A DNA stretch of 11,434 nucleotides, taken from the NCBI GenBank assembly GCA_009602725.1, contig WELB01000028.1, positions 153,840 through 165,273 on the forward strand, written 5' to 3'. This DNA comes from Spirogloea muscicola (Eukaryota; Streptophyta; Zygnematophyceae; Spirogloeales; Spirogloeaceae). Shown one piece after another: positions 1 through 8,460 of the stretch. Within the stretch, counting starts at the first letter, position 1. Every line of letters begins with the position of its first letter. The position numbers and the translations under genes were made by a program. The notes under the pieces are model-generated. The model saw nothing but the letters and a program-made list of their open reading frames with translations. It did no database searches and was not told the DNA's origin.

Positions 1-1471
1 GCCCCGGGCTGAGAGCCGCGCTGGCGCTCGCGTTGCTCGACGGCGGCGGCGCTCTCAGAGGGCTCGCCTCGCACACGCCGGCGCCGCTTGTGGGCTGTCG
101 CCTGCCCTGACTGTGCCACGCCGCCGCCGCCGCCGCCGCCGCCGCTGCTGGGGCGAGCGCGGCGCGCAGCAGGATGTGGAGTTCTGGCACGGCGCGGAGC
201 GCGAGGGCTGGCTCATGAAGCAAGGTGAGGCGGCCATGGAGAGCCCAGATGGCGGCAGCTCGCGGGGCCGGCCATGCTCGACCAGGCTCGTGGGCTGCCG
301 TCGCCGTTTGTCGGGCAGTCGCTTGGACGGCCTCGGCGCGCCTGACTTAGTGCCTTGGTGCCGACGGTGGTAAATACTGGCCTTCCTTGCCGTGTCTGGG
401 ATAGCCCACCAAGACTCTGGGCTCCATCGTCTGGCCGGCCGTCGCTGATGGCCCACGGTGGCCCCACCTTATTCTTGCATAGGGGAGTGGATCAAGACGT
501 GGCGACGGCGGTGGTTCGTCCTCAAGGACGGCGTGATCTTCTGGTTCAAGGAGACCAACGTCAGCAAGGTGCACAACCTTCTCGCGCTCCACTTTCTGCG
601 TCAGTCCGAGCCTGGTGCCGCACACTGCACTTGAGGCTGCCGACTGTTGCTGTCATGACAGCCCAGTGCTGGCTTGTTTGGCGACATGACCAGGGCAGCT
701 GATTGCAGGACGACGGCAGCAGCTAGTGATGACAATGCAGGATCAATGCCCTTGCATCATAGCAGCTGTGTTTCCGTAGCAGAGGTCGTGATGTCTATCA
801 CAATTTCAAGCACGATGAGTAGCAAGCAAAGGTTTGCATGCATGTTGCATGCTTTCTCTGGTGGTGCTAGTTCAGTTATCATTGCTACGTGTTGCTCATT
901 TGAGGCTGAGCACCTGAAATTATTGGCCTTTTGATGCACACATTGGGAGGAGAGAATTGTCAAGCAGGTGGAACCAAGAAGGCTATCAACAGAGACTGAC
1001 CCTGACATGCTCTGAGAGGTTTATTTCCGTCCAATCCTGCAGAACTCTATACCCAGGGGTGTCATCCACGTCAAGAACTGCCTAACCATCAAAGGTGCGG
1101 AGGATGTCCTCAATAAGCCACATGCATTCGAGCTCTCCACCAAAAGTGACACCATGTTCTTCATTGCGGACACCGATAAGGTGATGCTCACCCCTCATTT
1201 CCCATTGCCGACTTTAGATATCTCCTACTTGACGTTGTGGCGTGACCTTTTACCTTCGTACTCTGCCTCTCCATTTTCTCCCTCTCTCACATGTTGACAC
1301 CGTCTCTGACTTCAAGGCCCTGTGAACTCAATTACTTGCCTGTTCTGTCAAGCTGCGCAGGAAAAGGAGGATTGGATCAACTCTGTGGGCCGTTCTATAG
1401 TGGAGCATTCTAAGTCTGTCACAGAGAACGAGATCTTTGACTATGACAGTGGTCAGGCCTCCAGTCGTTAG
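1..1471 (+). CDS. PH-domain protein, Arabidopsis PH1-like (5' partial, spliced)
   Basis: Small single-domain pleckstrin homology protein of the plant PH1 type, a phosphoinositide-binding protein; Arabidopsis PH1 is reported on late endosomes. Exons: up to 224, 483-568, 1043-1180 and 1361-1471 (stop TAG). All introns are GT-AG and the phases fit (G|GG at the first junction, then phase 0 twice). The clear similarity starts at 173 with EFWHGAEREGWLMKQG, then GEWIKTWRRRWFVLKDGV, whose basic K...RRR loop fits the phosphoinositide-binding pattern. The third exon carries the IPRGVI and FFIAD strands, and the last carries EKEDWINSVGRSIVEHS with the invariant PH tryptophan. About 128 residues are seen against roughly 145 for the plant protein, so only the N-terminus is missing. 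There is no ATG on this strand in 1-172, although the frame is open to the window edge; the start is upstream, either in the same exon or in one joined at CAG|GATGTG (173). Identity is well supported; the 5' structure is not. Confidence 0.88.
120..146. repeat. (GCC)n triplet tract near the PH gene 5' end
   Basis: About eight uninterrupted GCC/CGC triplets lie 27 bases before the recognisable PH homology. In the PH reading frame they would encode a run of arginines, which is not typical of the family, so the tract is either 5' leader, intron, or a rapidly varying N-terminal extension. Confidence 0.9.
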
Positions 1472-1544
1472 CACCCAAGAGGTTGCTCTCCTAATAACAT
1501 CGACCGTGCCAGGGCAGACATGTAGGCAACACATCTGTAGACCA

Positions 1545-1549
1545 TGTAA
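1545..1549 (+). terminator. TGTAA poly(A) signal candidate, PH gene (proximal)
   Basis: TGTAA, the green-algal polyadenylation motif, lies 73 bases after the PH stop codon. A 3' UTR this short would be unusual for green algae, so it may be a minor or unused site. Motif match only. Confidence 0.3.
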
Positions 1550-1910
1550 ATATTCACGAGTGTGGGACAGAGTGTGGGACAGGCCATGGATTTTCGAGGA
1601 CTTCGTTTTATGGACGTTATATGTATGGCCTTTATTAGCTCAAACAGGGAGATTGTGTTGCTTGCCATCTTCTTGAGTCCTAGTCTTGTGCATCTACCTA
1701 GCGGGATAACTGAAGGCTGTCTTCTTACTGGAGGTTAGCCTCCACATTGACACTGCTACTTCATAGCATATTTGGTAAAAGGAGTGAATACCCCCAGAGT
1801 GTGGTGCTCTGCACTCATGTCTGGACTCAACAACTGTACCGCTAAGCGTGAGCGGGCTACATTGCAAGTGATTGCTGCATGCTATGATATGCTCAGCGGC
1901 TTCACACACA

Positions 1911-1915
1911 TGTAA
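1911..1915 (+). terminator. TGTAA poly(A) signal candidate, PH gene (distal)
   Basis: A second TGTAA sits 440 bases after the PH stop, a distance usual for green-algal 3' UTRs. It is the preferred end for the PH transcript, leaving 1472 to about 1930 as 3' UTR. No coding exon is recognisable in that stretch. Confidence 0.45.
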
Positions 1916-1930
1916 CAGGCACCCTTGTTT

Positions 1931-2486
1931 TGGGCTGGCTATTCACAGCCCTCGCCCCCTTTAAATCAGCTTACTCCAACAATAAACAACAAAGCTTGGA
2001 CCTGCTATTAAGGTGTTGAGGTAATCCATCTGCACATTGTTCCTTGCTTAGAAATTTCAAGACTATCTGACTGACAAGCGTACAGCGTTCACTTTGCCAT
2101 AGCATGCCATATTAGGTTTAATCTAGTCAGGCTATCAGACAGTGCAGGATAGCTATGCAGCCTCGCACACCTTCGCACACAGTACTGGCAGTCTACAGAG
2201 GCTGGTAAGCATTCCTGTGATGTTGCATTTTCTGCTGCCCATGTGTGTGTCAAGCAGTGAGAAACTGAAGAAAGCTGAGGGGAAGAGGCAAGTCCGAAAT
2301 GGAAAAGGTGTGATTTCCTAAAGAGCCACAGATCAAGTATGAGTCACACACTGCCAATGATACAAACACCTAGTACCAGACAAGATACTACACCAAACAC
2401 ATAATACATCACATGGAGACATTGATTGTGCTGCCCATGTTCTGGCTTCAAGAGTGCACATCGAAATAGTGAACATTGTCTGCCAT
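1931..2486. other. Intergenic DNA between convergent genes
   Basis: This stretch of about 550 bases between the two converging 3' ends has lower GC than the gene starts. It has no open frame with recognisable content, no tRNA-like B box and no evident repeat. Nothing is assigned here. Confidence 0.5.
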
Positions 2487-2502
2487 TTACAATCAGATTA
2501 CA
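2487..2502 (-). terminator. Paired TGTAA poly(A) signals, MBF1 gene
   Basis: TTACA occurs twice on the + strand (2487-2491 and 2498-2502), giving two TGTAA motifs on the - strand 43 and 54 bases past the MBF1 stop codon. The spacing implies a very short 3' UTR, so a site further downstream may also be used. Confidence 0.4.
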
Positions 2503-2544
2503 AGTCTAAGCGGAGTGGAGAGCTTGGTAGGTCCATGTCCATAA

Positions 2545-3721
2545 TCACTTCTTTCCCCTCAGCTTGACCCCTAGCACCCGCTCCAACTTGCTGATGATTT
2601 GCTGGTTAGGGATAGCCTTTCCAGACTCGTACTCTTGGATAACATTAGGCTTCTCGTTAACATGCTGCACACAAGCAAGGCCACTGGCAAATTAGTCAGT
2701 CTCCTACCATTCTGTAAGGAGCACTTTCTGACAATGGCATGAACAGCGACGATCAGCACAAACGCACAATTGCTGATTCCAGCAATCGTGCTTAAACCCA
2801 TATGGTGGCAGGTGCATGGTAAGCTTCCATGAATGAATGAAGGACCCGAATAATACAGATAATAAGAGATAAGCCCACTGACTTCAAATATAATGTCTTC
2901 AGGTCTGCTTCTAAGTTGGTCAAGCTCTTAAGCTCAGAACAATCTCAGCACACAAGAGAATCTAGACCTTTGAAGGGACAGCTATACCTGAGCCAGTTGT
3001 GCTTGAGTCCACTTCTTATCGAGTCGAGCCTTCATGATATTCGTTTTCAACTCACTAGATATGCGTTCATCTGCCAGAGTCACTCACAGAAGCACAGAGT
3101 TTCCTGAGTAATCCCTGGTACAACATCTTCTTCTATGACGCCTCCGAGCATCAAAGATGACAAACATTACGTTCGACAGGTAAACAGATAGCAGCATAGC
3201 AAGGCCAAAACCATCACTCTACGAATCTAGCTTAGCTTGTGAGTTCCAACAAGATTCAACAACTTGACTTATTAAATCACGTAATTTTACTGCTCGCTAC
3301 ATAGTTGAAACCATGTGTGGCGTAGAGCAAAGAAGTCAGGCTCGCGCAAGAGACATACGAGCAAGGTTCTCTGAATCCTCATCCAGCTTCTTTGTATTCA
3401 ATCCTGGCGTAGATGTTGCAGACTTGTTGGTAGCTGCTGTGACTGCAAGCACCACGGCAAGAAGGCATAAAACTCATCAGCACAAAGTATGTCCTTTATG
3501 ATGCAAGGGCCAGCGGGCTCCAAGTCAAGCGGCTCCACAAAGGGCCCTCACGAGAGTCTCTTGAAGGGCAAAGAGAGGAGGAACGGACATTTCTTGATCG
3601 TCTCGATCTCGGCACCGGAACGGCGGGCTTCGTTCACGGCCTTCTCATCCTTCTTGGCTGCGGCGTTGGGCGCCTTCTTGCGGATGACCACAGGCTCCCA
3701 GTCCTGGACGATGTGATTCAT
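2545..3721 (-). CDS. MBF1: Multiprotein bridging factor 1 (four exons)
   Basis: Transcription coactivator that links sequence-specific activators, classically bZIP factors, to TBP in the nucleus. Four exons on the - strand: 3721-3589, 3442-3359, 3070-2988 and 2664-2545. They sum to 420 bases, that is 139 residues plus stop; plant MBF1a/b has about 142. Every boundary is GT-AG and the phases close exactly; the C ending exon 2 joins AT of exon 3 to make histidine. The N-terminal MBF1 domain (about 1-70) contains [20 protein letters not shown] Cro/C1-type helix-turn-helix covers about 78-130, with the family signature [17 protein letters not shown], and the chain ends in a basic LRGKK tail. The first intron has a GTCCGT donor, weaker than the others. 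The ATG at 3721 is the first on this strand below 3850 and gives the normal family start. The gene diverges from the SAP-like gene and converges on the PH gene. Confidence 0.95.
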
Positions 3722-3762
3722 TGTAGAGGCGGTAGCAGACAGAAGCGGCGGCGTCGGCGGTA

Positions 3763-3787
3763 GCGGCGGCGGCGGCGGCGGCGGCGG
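3763..3787. repeat. (GGC)n tract in the MBF1 leader
   Basis: About eight GGC triplets, read as GCC on the MBF1 strand, lie 42 bases upstream of the MBF1 start codon, presumably in its 5' UTR. In the MBF1 frame the tract would read as polyproline and is open to the start codon with no stop and no ATG. Confidence 0.85.
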
Positions 3788-3952
3788 GTCCCCGCCTGCT
3801 GTCCCTGATCTCTTTACCGCAAGCTTGCCAACAGACGCCGGCACCGTTGGCTGGGGGTAAGCCTGAGGTCCCTCTCGCGGTTAAGAGGTGCGCCGAGATA
3901 GCTCCTAGCGGCGGTGGCGGCGGCGATCTATGTGGCAACTTGCGGCTCCGGA

Positions 3953-4003
3953 GGCGGCGGCGGCGGCGGCGAGGGCGGCGGCGGCGGCGGCGGCGGCGGC
4001 GGA
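3953..4003. repeat. Interrupted (GGC)n tract in the divergent promoter
   Basis: Roughly sixteen GGC triplets broken once by GAG near 3971. Together with the tracts at 120 and 3763 it is the longest triplet run in the window and lies just before a candidate 5' leader exon. Confidence 0.85.
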
Positions 4004-4050
4004 GGACTTCACCGCGGGGAAGCTCGGGAGGTTTGGCCATGCGCCGGCTG

Positions 4051-4169
4051 GTAAGGAGCCTCCCATTTGGTCAAACCGTGCCCCCACCCCCACGTCAGTC
4101 CTAGCCCCTGCCGGGGGCGCAAAAGCCGCTCACTGCCTCCGAAGCGCCTCCCACTCCTTCCCCCTCCAG
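4051..4169 (+). other. Candidate 5' leader intron of the SAP-like gene
   Basis: A strong donor (CTG|GTAAGG at 4051) and a strong acceptor with a long pyrimidine tract (CCTTCCCCCTCCAG, ending 4169) lie 119 bases apart in the leader region. Splicing would join an ATG at 4039 in phase 0 to a frame open until a TGA at 4389-4391, giving a 77-codon upstream frame ahead of the main start at 4489. The product resembles nothing recognised. The call rests on splice-site quality alone. Confidence 0.35.
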
Positions 4170-4488
4170 GAGGGGTCGCGGCACCACGGGATCTTTATAA
4201 CACGTGTCAAACAGCTGGTCAATTCTCTCCCCGTCTGGCTGCCCGGGAACCGGACTGCAAGGGCCCGTCTGCATCATCCGTTCCTCCTCTGCGGACCTCG
4301 ACACCTGGCGAGCAGCCNCCCCCCGCCCTCATTTAATTTATTTAGTGATAAAAACACCCTCCGTAAGCACCGGGCTACAGCCGCTTTTTGACGATAGCAG
4401 ACGCATTTCCATTCCCCTTTCCCCGCCCCACCCCCAGTACCTCTCATTCTTCGTCCCTCCGCGCCTGGCCCCTGCCCGCGCCAGCGCC

Positions 4489-6608
4489 ATGGCGCCCGCC
4501 GCCGAGTACGCTGCCCTGCCGCGGCGCCGGCTCCAGGCGCTCTGCAAGCGGCGCGGCCTGCGGGCCAACGGCAGCAACAAGGACATGGCGGCGGCGCTCG
4601 CCGCCCTGGCGACGGAGGTGACGCCGCGAATCCCCCCCTCCCGTCTCTTCCTTTCTGAAGGCCCGCAAATCTGCATTGCCGTGAGGTTGCGAATGAGAGG
4701 TCCGCGCTCGTCAGCAGCCAGATCGGAGGCCACTGACCCGTCCCGCTGCCTTATCGGTCGCGCTGGAGCGCCGGTACTCACTGGCAATCCTTGCTCTACA
4801 CAACTGCATGGGTGCCAAAGATCTGGCAGACACCAACTAGCCGTCTCACGTTGCCCCCCCTTCTTGGCCAGGCCTTCTGTGCAGACGAGGAACCTGCCGC
4901 AGCTTCTACCGCGTCCGGTCCCATGGATGTGCAGGAGGGTAGTGAAGCTGTTACCAGGCCTGATGGCAATGTGGCCGCCAACATCGGACAGACCATGTTG
5001 ACGGGCCTGCTTGCAAGCACTTCCAACAATAGTTCTGAGAGACCTTGTCGAGCCAGTGAAGACGGTGCGGCAGAAGCCGGGGGGGCGCCCATGCTGATCC
5101 CTCCTGAGGAGGCTTGCGCTCGTGAAGCACTGCGACAAACTCCGCCAAGCGACCCACCGGAGATAGACGTGCGCTCCACCTTGCAAGCTGATGGAGGGCG
5201 ACTGCAGGTTGCGCCAGAATTGCCAGCCAGAACAGAGGTACCAAATCACCATGGCCTATCGTTGCCTTGCCAGTCCTGTAGGCCATGAATGCTTGCTACA
5301 CGATGCAAGGCGGACTACTGAGCTGACTGATAACGAGAGCTCTACCTTGATGTAACATCTGTAGCGTGCAGCTGGGGCTCTCGGCTACAGTCAGGGGCAG
5401 GAACTGAGCATAGTGCCTTGAAAGCAGGTCCATGTGGCGTGTAGTGACTTCGTGTACTGGCGGCTACCACTGCCTTCTGCTGCATATGAGGAAGTAGCAG
5501 AGGCATCTGGCAAACTGTAAGAGTGCCCCATGGACTCTCTTCGTTCCCCAGCATGCATACTCAATTATGAAAATTTGCTAGTTTGGACTTGTTGGCCTCT
5601 TAACACTGGCAAAGGAGAGCCCTTTTAGCTTGAAAGGCAAGCCTATGACAGCTACTTGACTCTGGGATCACTTGGTTGCTTGGCAGGCAAGCGTGTATCC
5701 GCGAGGTGCCTCAGAGCAAGAGCTCGGGTGGGCTAGTCGAGCAGCTGGAGAAGTGGAGGGAAGAGGAAGAATCCAGCCGAGCACGCAGTGAGTCCAGTCA
5801 CAAGGACAATTACAAGCGCCTCCCATTTTCTGTCAGGCTGAGCGTGGAGAGGGCCCTTCAATTGGCAGTCCGTCAGGGAGCTAGCCAGCGGGCCGCAGTG
5901 CTTGCATCGAGGAGGGCAAGCAGGCCTCAGGAGGATGAAGCAGCCCTTGAACCAGCACCACAAGAGACAACCAGCAGGTCTGGCCAGGCGGCCCCCGAGC
6001 CCTTCCTGCCATTGCAGCTGCTAAGAGAGGAGGAGGACAGAGGATCACATGAGGCGCAGGTTGGAAGTTGGCGTCACTTTCCCAAGCGGCGGCCATTTGC
6101 GCAGCGTGACAAGCGCTTACAGCAGACTGTGGCGCAAGCAAAGCTGGTCAGCAGCACCCGGCGAGCATTCACATTGGCGGCAAGGAGGCAGCAGGATGCG
6201 GCAGATCCAGCATACCCATGCTTAACTGCAATCAACAGTGATCAACAAGGAGGCATGGGCACAAATCCAGAAGCCGATGTGGGGGGGTTCAGTGCAGGGG
6301 ATGCCACAGAGACTGGGTCTTCAGATCACGACAAGGAGCTCTGTCATGAACTCAAGCAAGCACGCAATGCTCAGAATGGTGGTTTGGCACCAGGTGAGGG
6401 TGCAAGCAAGAATTGCACAAGACACAGGCTGGGGACAGCTGATAGGCAGGCTCTTCTTTCCAGCCAGCGCACGGCACTCAGGTCTACAAAGGCTGACCAA
6501 TGCCCAGAAAGGGCCTCGCTAGTTGCTGCGGCAATTGCAAGGAGGAGATCACTACTTGCCAGTATATGCAGGCCACTCAGCCCGCCTGTGCAAGATGTGT
6601 GCTGCTGA
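4489..6608 (+). CDS. SAP-like motif protein, function unknown (three exons)
   Basis: Exon 1 is 4489-4617; its ATG sits in GCCATGG and the donor is GAG|GTGACG. Residues about 8-40 hold LPRRRLQALCKRRGLRANG followed by N-K-x-M-A-x-A-L, a SAP-like helix-extended-loop-helix that also opens several plant nuclear proteins; SAP motifs bind DNA or chromatin. Exon 2 begins at 4872 after TTGGCCAG in matching phase 0 and is acidic, Pro/Ser/Ala-rich; it probably ends at 5237 (GAG|GTACC). The last exon runs to TGA at 6606-6608. Its best acceptor by sequence is TTGGCAG ending 5686, but phase 0 needs the weaker GCGAG ending 5705, so the junction is unsettled or a small exon is missing. The phase-0 model gives about 465 residues. 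The last exon opens with a charged helix (VEQLEKWREEEESSRAR) and then has repeated Arg/Ala/Gln-rich segments such as PFSVRLSVERALQLAVRQ. The middle and C-terminus are unrecognised. Confidence 0.7.
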
Positions 6609-6888
6609 ACTAGCTCCCATTTTCGTGGCATTTACGCTTGCCTCAAGCATGGCCTGCAAATCCCGACCTGCCGGACAAATAGGATAGGGCAATCATCAAG
6701 TATAGACATTTGGACCAACATTGCATGAAGCAACAAGTTGCCTCCACCACTTCCGATACCATAATTGTCTCATGATGGGACCACGCTTTGTGGGCTCGTT
6801 TGGGCAAATGGCCATTGCATAATTGCGCATAGGTCAAAGGGAGTCAGTCGTAGATTTGTGAACGTGCTTTGCACGATCTTATGCCTCT

Positions 6889-6893
6889 TGTAA
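6889..6893 (+). terminator. TGTAA poly(A) signal, SAP-like gene
   Basis: TGTAA lies 281 bases after the SAP-like gene's stop codon, a usual green-algal distance, so 6609 to about 6905 is read as its 3' UTR. Another TGTAA at 5351-5355 falls in the second intron; if used it would give a truncated transcript. Confidence 0.5.
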
Positions 6894-6934
6894 ACTGCTG
6901 CTGGCATACTTGCCTTCTTGCCAAGCTTGATGTT

Positions 6935-6974
6935 AGGTATCTACAGAGGTATAGAGGTATCTACAGAGGTATAG
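6935..6974. repeat. Perfect 20-bp tandem duplication
   Basis: The unit aggtatctacagaggtatag occurs twice with no mismatch, just beyond the SAP-like gene's predicted 3' end. The unit itself contains two related GAGGTAT-like halves. Confidence 0.9.
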
Positions 6975-7216
6975 TCAAGCACAATTTAGCAACTTGAAGC
7001 TGGAGTACTTTGACTAGATCCTGAAGGAAATGTCATTGCAACCCCAATTGCTCAGAACACCTAACTTATAACGTAACGTCCCCATTCTTTCCATAGCTTT
7101 AAGCATGGGTTAGTCGCTCTGCGTAGTAGCGGTGCGCGGCCCACTATCGTTGAAGTCCAGCGCCCCACTGACGCGCGAGTGACGCGCGCGCACGACTACG
7201 CGTGCGACCCGTGAGC
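6975..7216. other. Boundary between gene block and mobile-element block
   Basis: About 240 bases without a recognisable gene. The composition changes sharply near 7120 from mixed sequence to CpG-dense sequence with many GACGCGCG-type words, just before the left arm of the inverted repeat. Confidence 0.5.
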
Positions 7217-7363
7217 GACGCGCGACGGTGATGCACGGCGCGCCAGAAGAGGAGCTGCTCGGCGGTGCCGCCGCCGCATCGCTGCCGCGCCGCCGGAGCC
7301 GCCGCCGCATCGCCGCCGCGCCGCCGGTGCCACCGCCGCATCGCCGCTGCGCCGCTTCCAGAA
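7217..7363. repeat. Left arm of an inverted repeat flanking retroelement copy 1
   Basis: Positions 7217 to about 7293 match the reverse complement of 8544 to about 8468 with few differences, including a long identical block around CCAGAAGAGGAGCTGCTCGG. The match resumes at the inner edge (GCGCCGCTTCCAGA, 7350-7363 against 8461-8474). The extra length of this arm is the 31-bp tandem array. Confidence 0.85.
7263..7355. repeat. 31-bp tandem array, three units
   Basis: Three GC-rich units start at 7263, 7294 and 7325, anchored by GCATCGC at 7276, 7307 and 7338 (exact 31-base spacing). They differ at a few positions. The period is not a multiple of three, so no frame reads it as a protein repeat. 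The opposite inverted-repeat arm carries only one unit. Confidence 0.85.
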
Positions 7364-7390
7364 GAAAAGGCTCGCCAATAGAAAAAGAGG

Positions 7391-7407
7391 GGCTGGCAAA
7401 GCCAGCC
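7391..7407 (-). other. 3' UTR hairpin of retroelement copy 1
   Basis: On the - strand GGCTGGC-TTT-GCCAGCC forms a perfect 7-bp stem with a 3-base loop, 101 bases past the copy 1 stop codon. The same 17 bases recur after copy 3, with matching flanks on both sides (CCCCTCTT after it, and a GRCAATGTCC half-palindrome nearby at 7419-7429). 3'-terminal structures are common recognition sites for non-LTR reverse transcriptases; that role is inferred here. Confidence 0.6.
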
Positions 7408-7507
7408 TAGAAAAGAATGGGCAATGTCCGCAGGCCTCAAGGGCCACAAAACAGTGCCCGGAAAGACACAATTACACACCAAGACACGAAATGATGCAGA
7501 TGGATGC

Positions 7508-8376
7508 TCAGTAGCCACGAGTGAGCAACACCAAATTAGAATAACTCGAAGCAGGAAAAGCGGCACTCTGCCGAGACCCTGAGGCAGCAGCCATAGCGCG
7601 GCCAGCGCGCGTGTAAAACGCATGACTCAAAGAGCGCTGGGGCGAGACCGCCAGCCTCATCCGAAGTACCTGAGCAAGGGAGCCGGCAGCATTGAAGCCG
7701 GGCGAACCCGGCCGCCGCTCGATGGCCTGCCGGGCAAGCCGCTGGTGGAGGTCCAACCAGCCGCTGCCGGAGGCCCCGTGAACGTCAGTGGCCAGGGCCG
7801 CGAAGTCATCGCCTGGAGGGTGGTCAGCATACTTGCGCTCCTCACTCCGGAGTACGGGGTTGGCGGAGTCGACGCAATCTGCAGTCACCACATCTGCGAT
7901 GATACACGGACCTCCGCCGGGCGGGATGGCAACTAGGTCAGCGCGTCAGGTGTGAAGCAGTCCATCGGCGCCCCGCTGGATGGGCATAAGTGTCGTACTT
8001 TCCACTGCCACCTTGTAGCCGGCCTCCAGGAACACACCCTGCATGGCGCCGCGCAGGAGGTCGTGTGTATGGGTCCGCTCGCCTCCGTGCGCGCAGCGGA
8101 GCATATGGGCAGCCATCGCCGCGGGTCATCGTGGCGGGCACCGCACTCGCACTGTTGGACCCCGACGAGGCAGGGAGGGAGGAGGCCCAGGAGCCGGTGG
8201 ACCGCCGTCCTGAAGACCTCATCGGGCATGGTGAGCGCCCCGTAGAGTGGGAGCGCTGATAACCACGCCGCCGCCCCAGGGGAGGAGGCTGAGAGAAGCC
8301 GGGCGTGCCCGCGAAGGTCAGACGGAAGGAGAAGCGCCACCACCTTGTCATAGGCCGCTTCCAGAGGCTGCGGCGA
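7508..8376 (-). pseudogene. Non-LTR-type retroelement protein C-terminus, copy 1 (broken)
   Basis: Carries the C-terminal module of a retroelement protein. It begins near 8376 after a stop, with a GAAAWLSALP segment (similar 'GAWL-x-ALP' segments precede the zinc cluster in retroelement proteins of algae and dinoflagellates), then a Cys/His cluster (CECGARHDDP, then H-M-L-R-C and T-H-D-L-L). Next come RADLVAIPPGGGPCIIADVV and E-R-K-Y-A-D-H, which resemble the D...D...K core of restriction-like endonucleases, and a conserved AAGSLAQVLRMRLAVSPQRS tail ending TRGY-stop at 7508. Two lesions are visible: a frameshift within about 8108-8125 inside the Cys/His cluster, and an in-frame TGA at 7946-7948 just before R-A-D-L-V. 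No reverse transcriptase is left, so the copy is 5'-truncated. Copies 2 and 3 align along the module. The family assignment is from memory of its motifs. Confidence 0.65.
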
Positions 8377-8460
8377 CTACGGCGACGGCGACTAGCGCTC
8401 CGGTATCGTCGTGTGTAACCATAAGCGCAACGCGTCAGTCCAGCCGACAGCCACCTAGGC

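Larger units (their letters stand above)
3722..4488. promoter_or_regulatory. Shared upstream region of MBF1 and the SAP-like gene
   Basis: Both neighbours are transcribed away from this 767-base region, so it should hold both promoters and both 5' UTRs. It is very GC-rich on the MBF1 side, with long GGC tracts, and turns pyrimidine-rich then AT-rich (about 4320-4400) near the SAP-like gene. A TTTATAA-like stretch lies near 4194 and an AT-rich block near 4331, but neither can be called a TATA box with confidence. An ambiguous base (n) sits at 4318 inside a C run. The open frames here are low-complexity alanine or arginine runs and are not called genes. Confidence 0.5.

Noticed and set aside
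830-855. TGCATGCA-type palindromic words in PH intron 2
   Set aside because: Short RY-like words are frequent by chance and there is no supporting context.
3071-3082. An alternative MBF1 exon 3 start at 3082
   Set aside because: The frame would also be open, but only the acceptor ending at 3071 joins the C of exon 2 to restore the family's L-(T/A)-H-(D/E)-R sequence.
3645-4040. Arginine- and alanine-rich - strand frames over the GGC tracts
   Set aside because: Triplet repeats are open in every frame. Only the frame leading into MBF1 has homology support, and that begins at 3721.
3930-4391. A 153-codon + strand frame starting in an alanine run
   Set aside because: The first third is only GGC repeat translation, it passes through an ambiguous base, and good splice sites inside it suggest it is not one exon.
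4338-5252. A 304-codon open frame on the - strand across the SAP-like gene's first exons
   Set aside because: It is antisense to exons 1 and 2, has no recognisable motif, and the + strand has matching splice phases and a SAP-like motif.
7110-7471. Open frames on both strands over the 31-bp array
   Set aside because: The 31-base period shifts frame each unit and the frames are repeat translations without homology.
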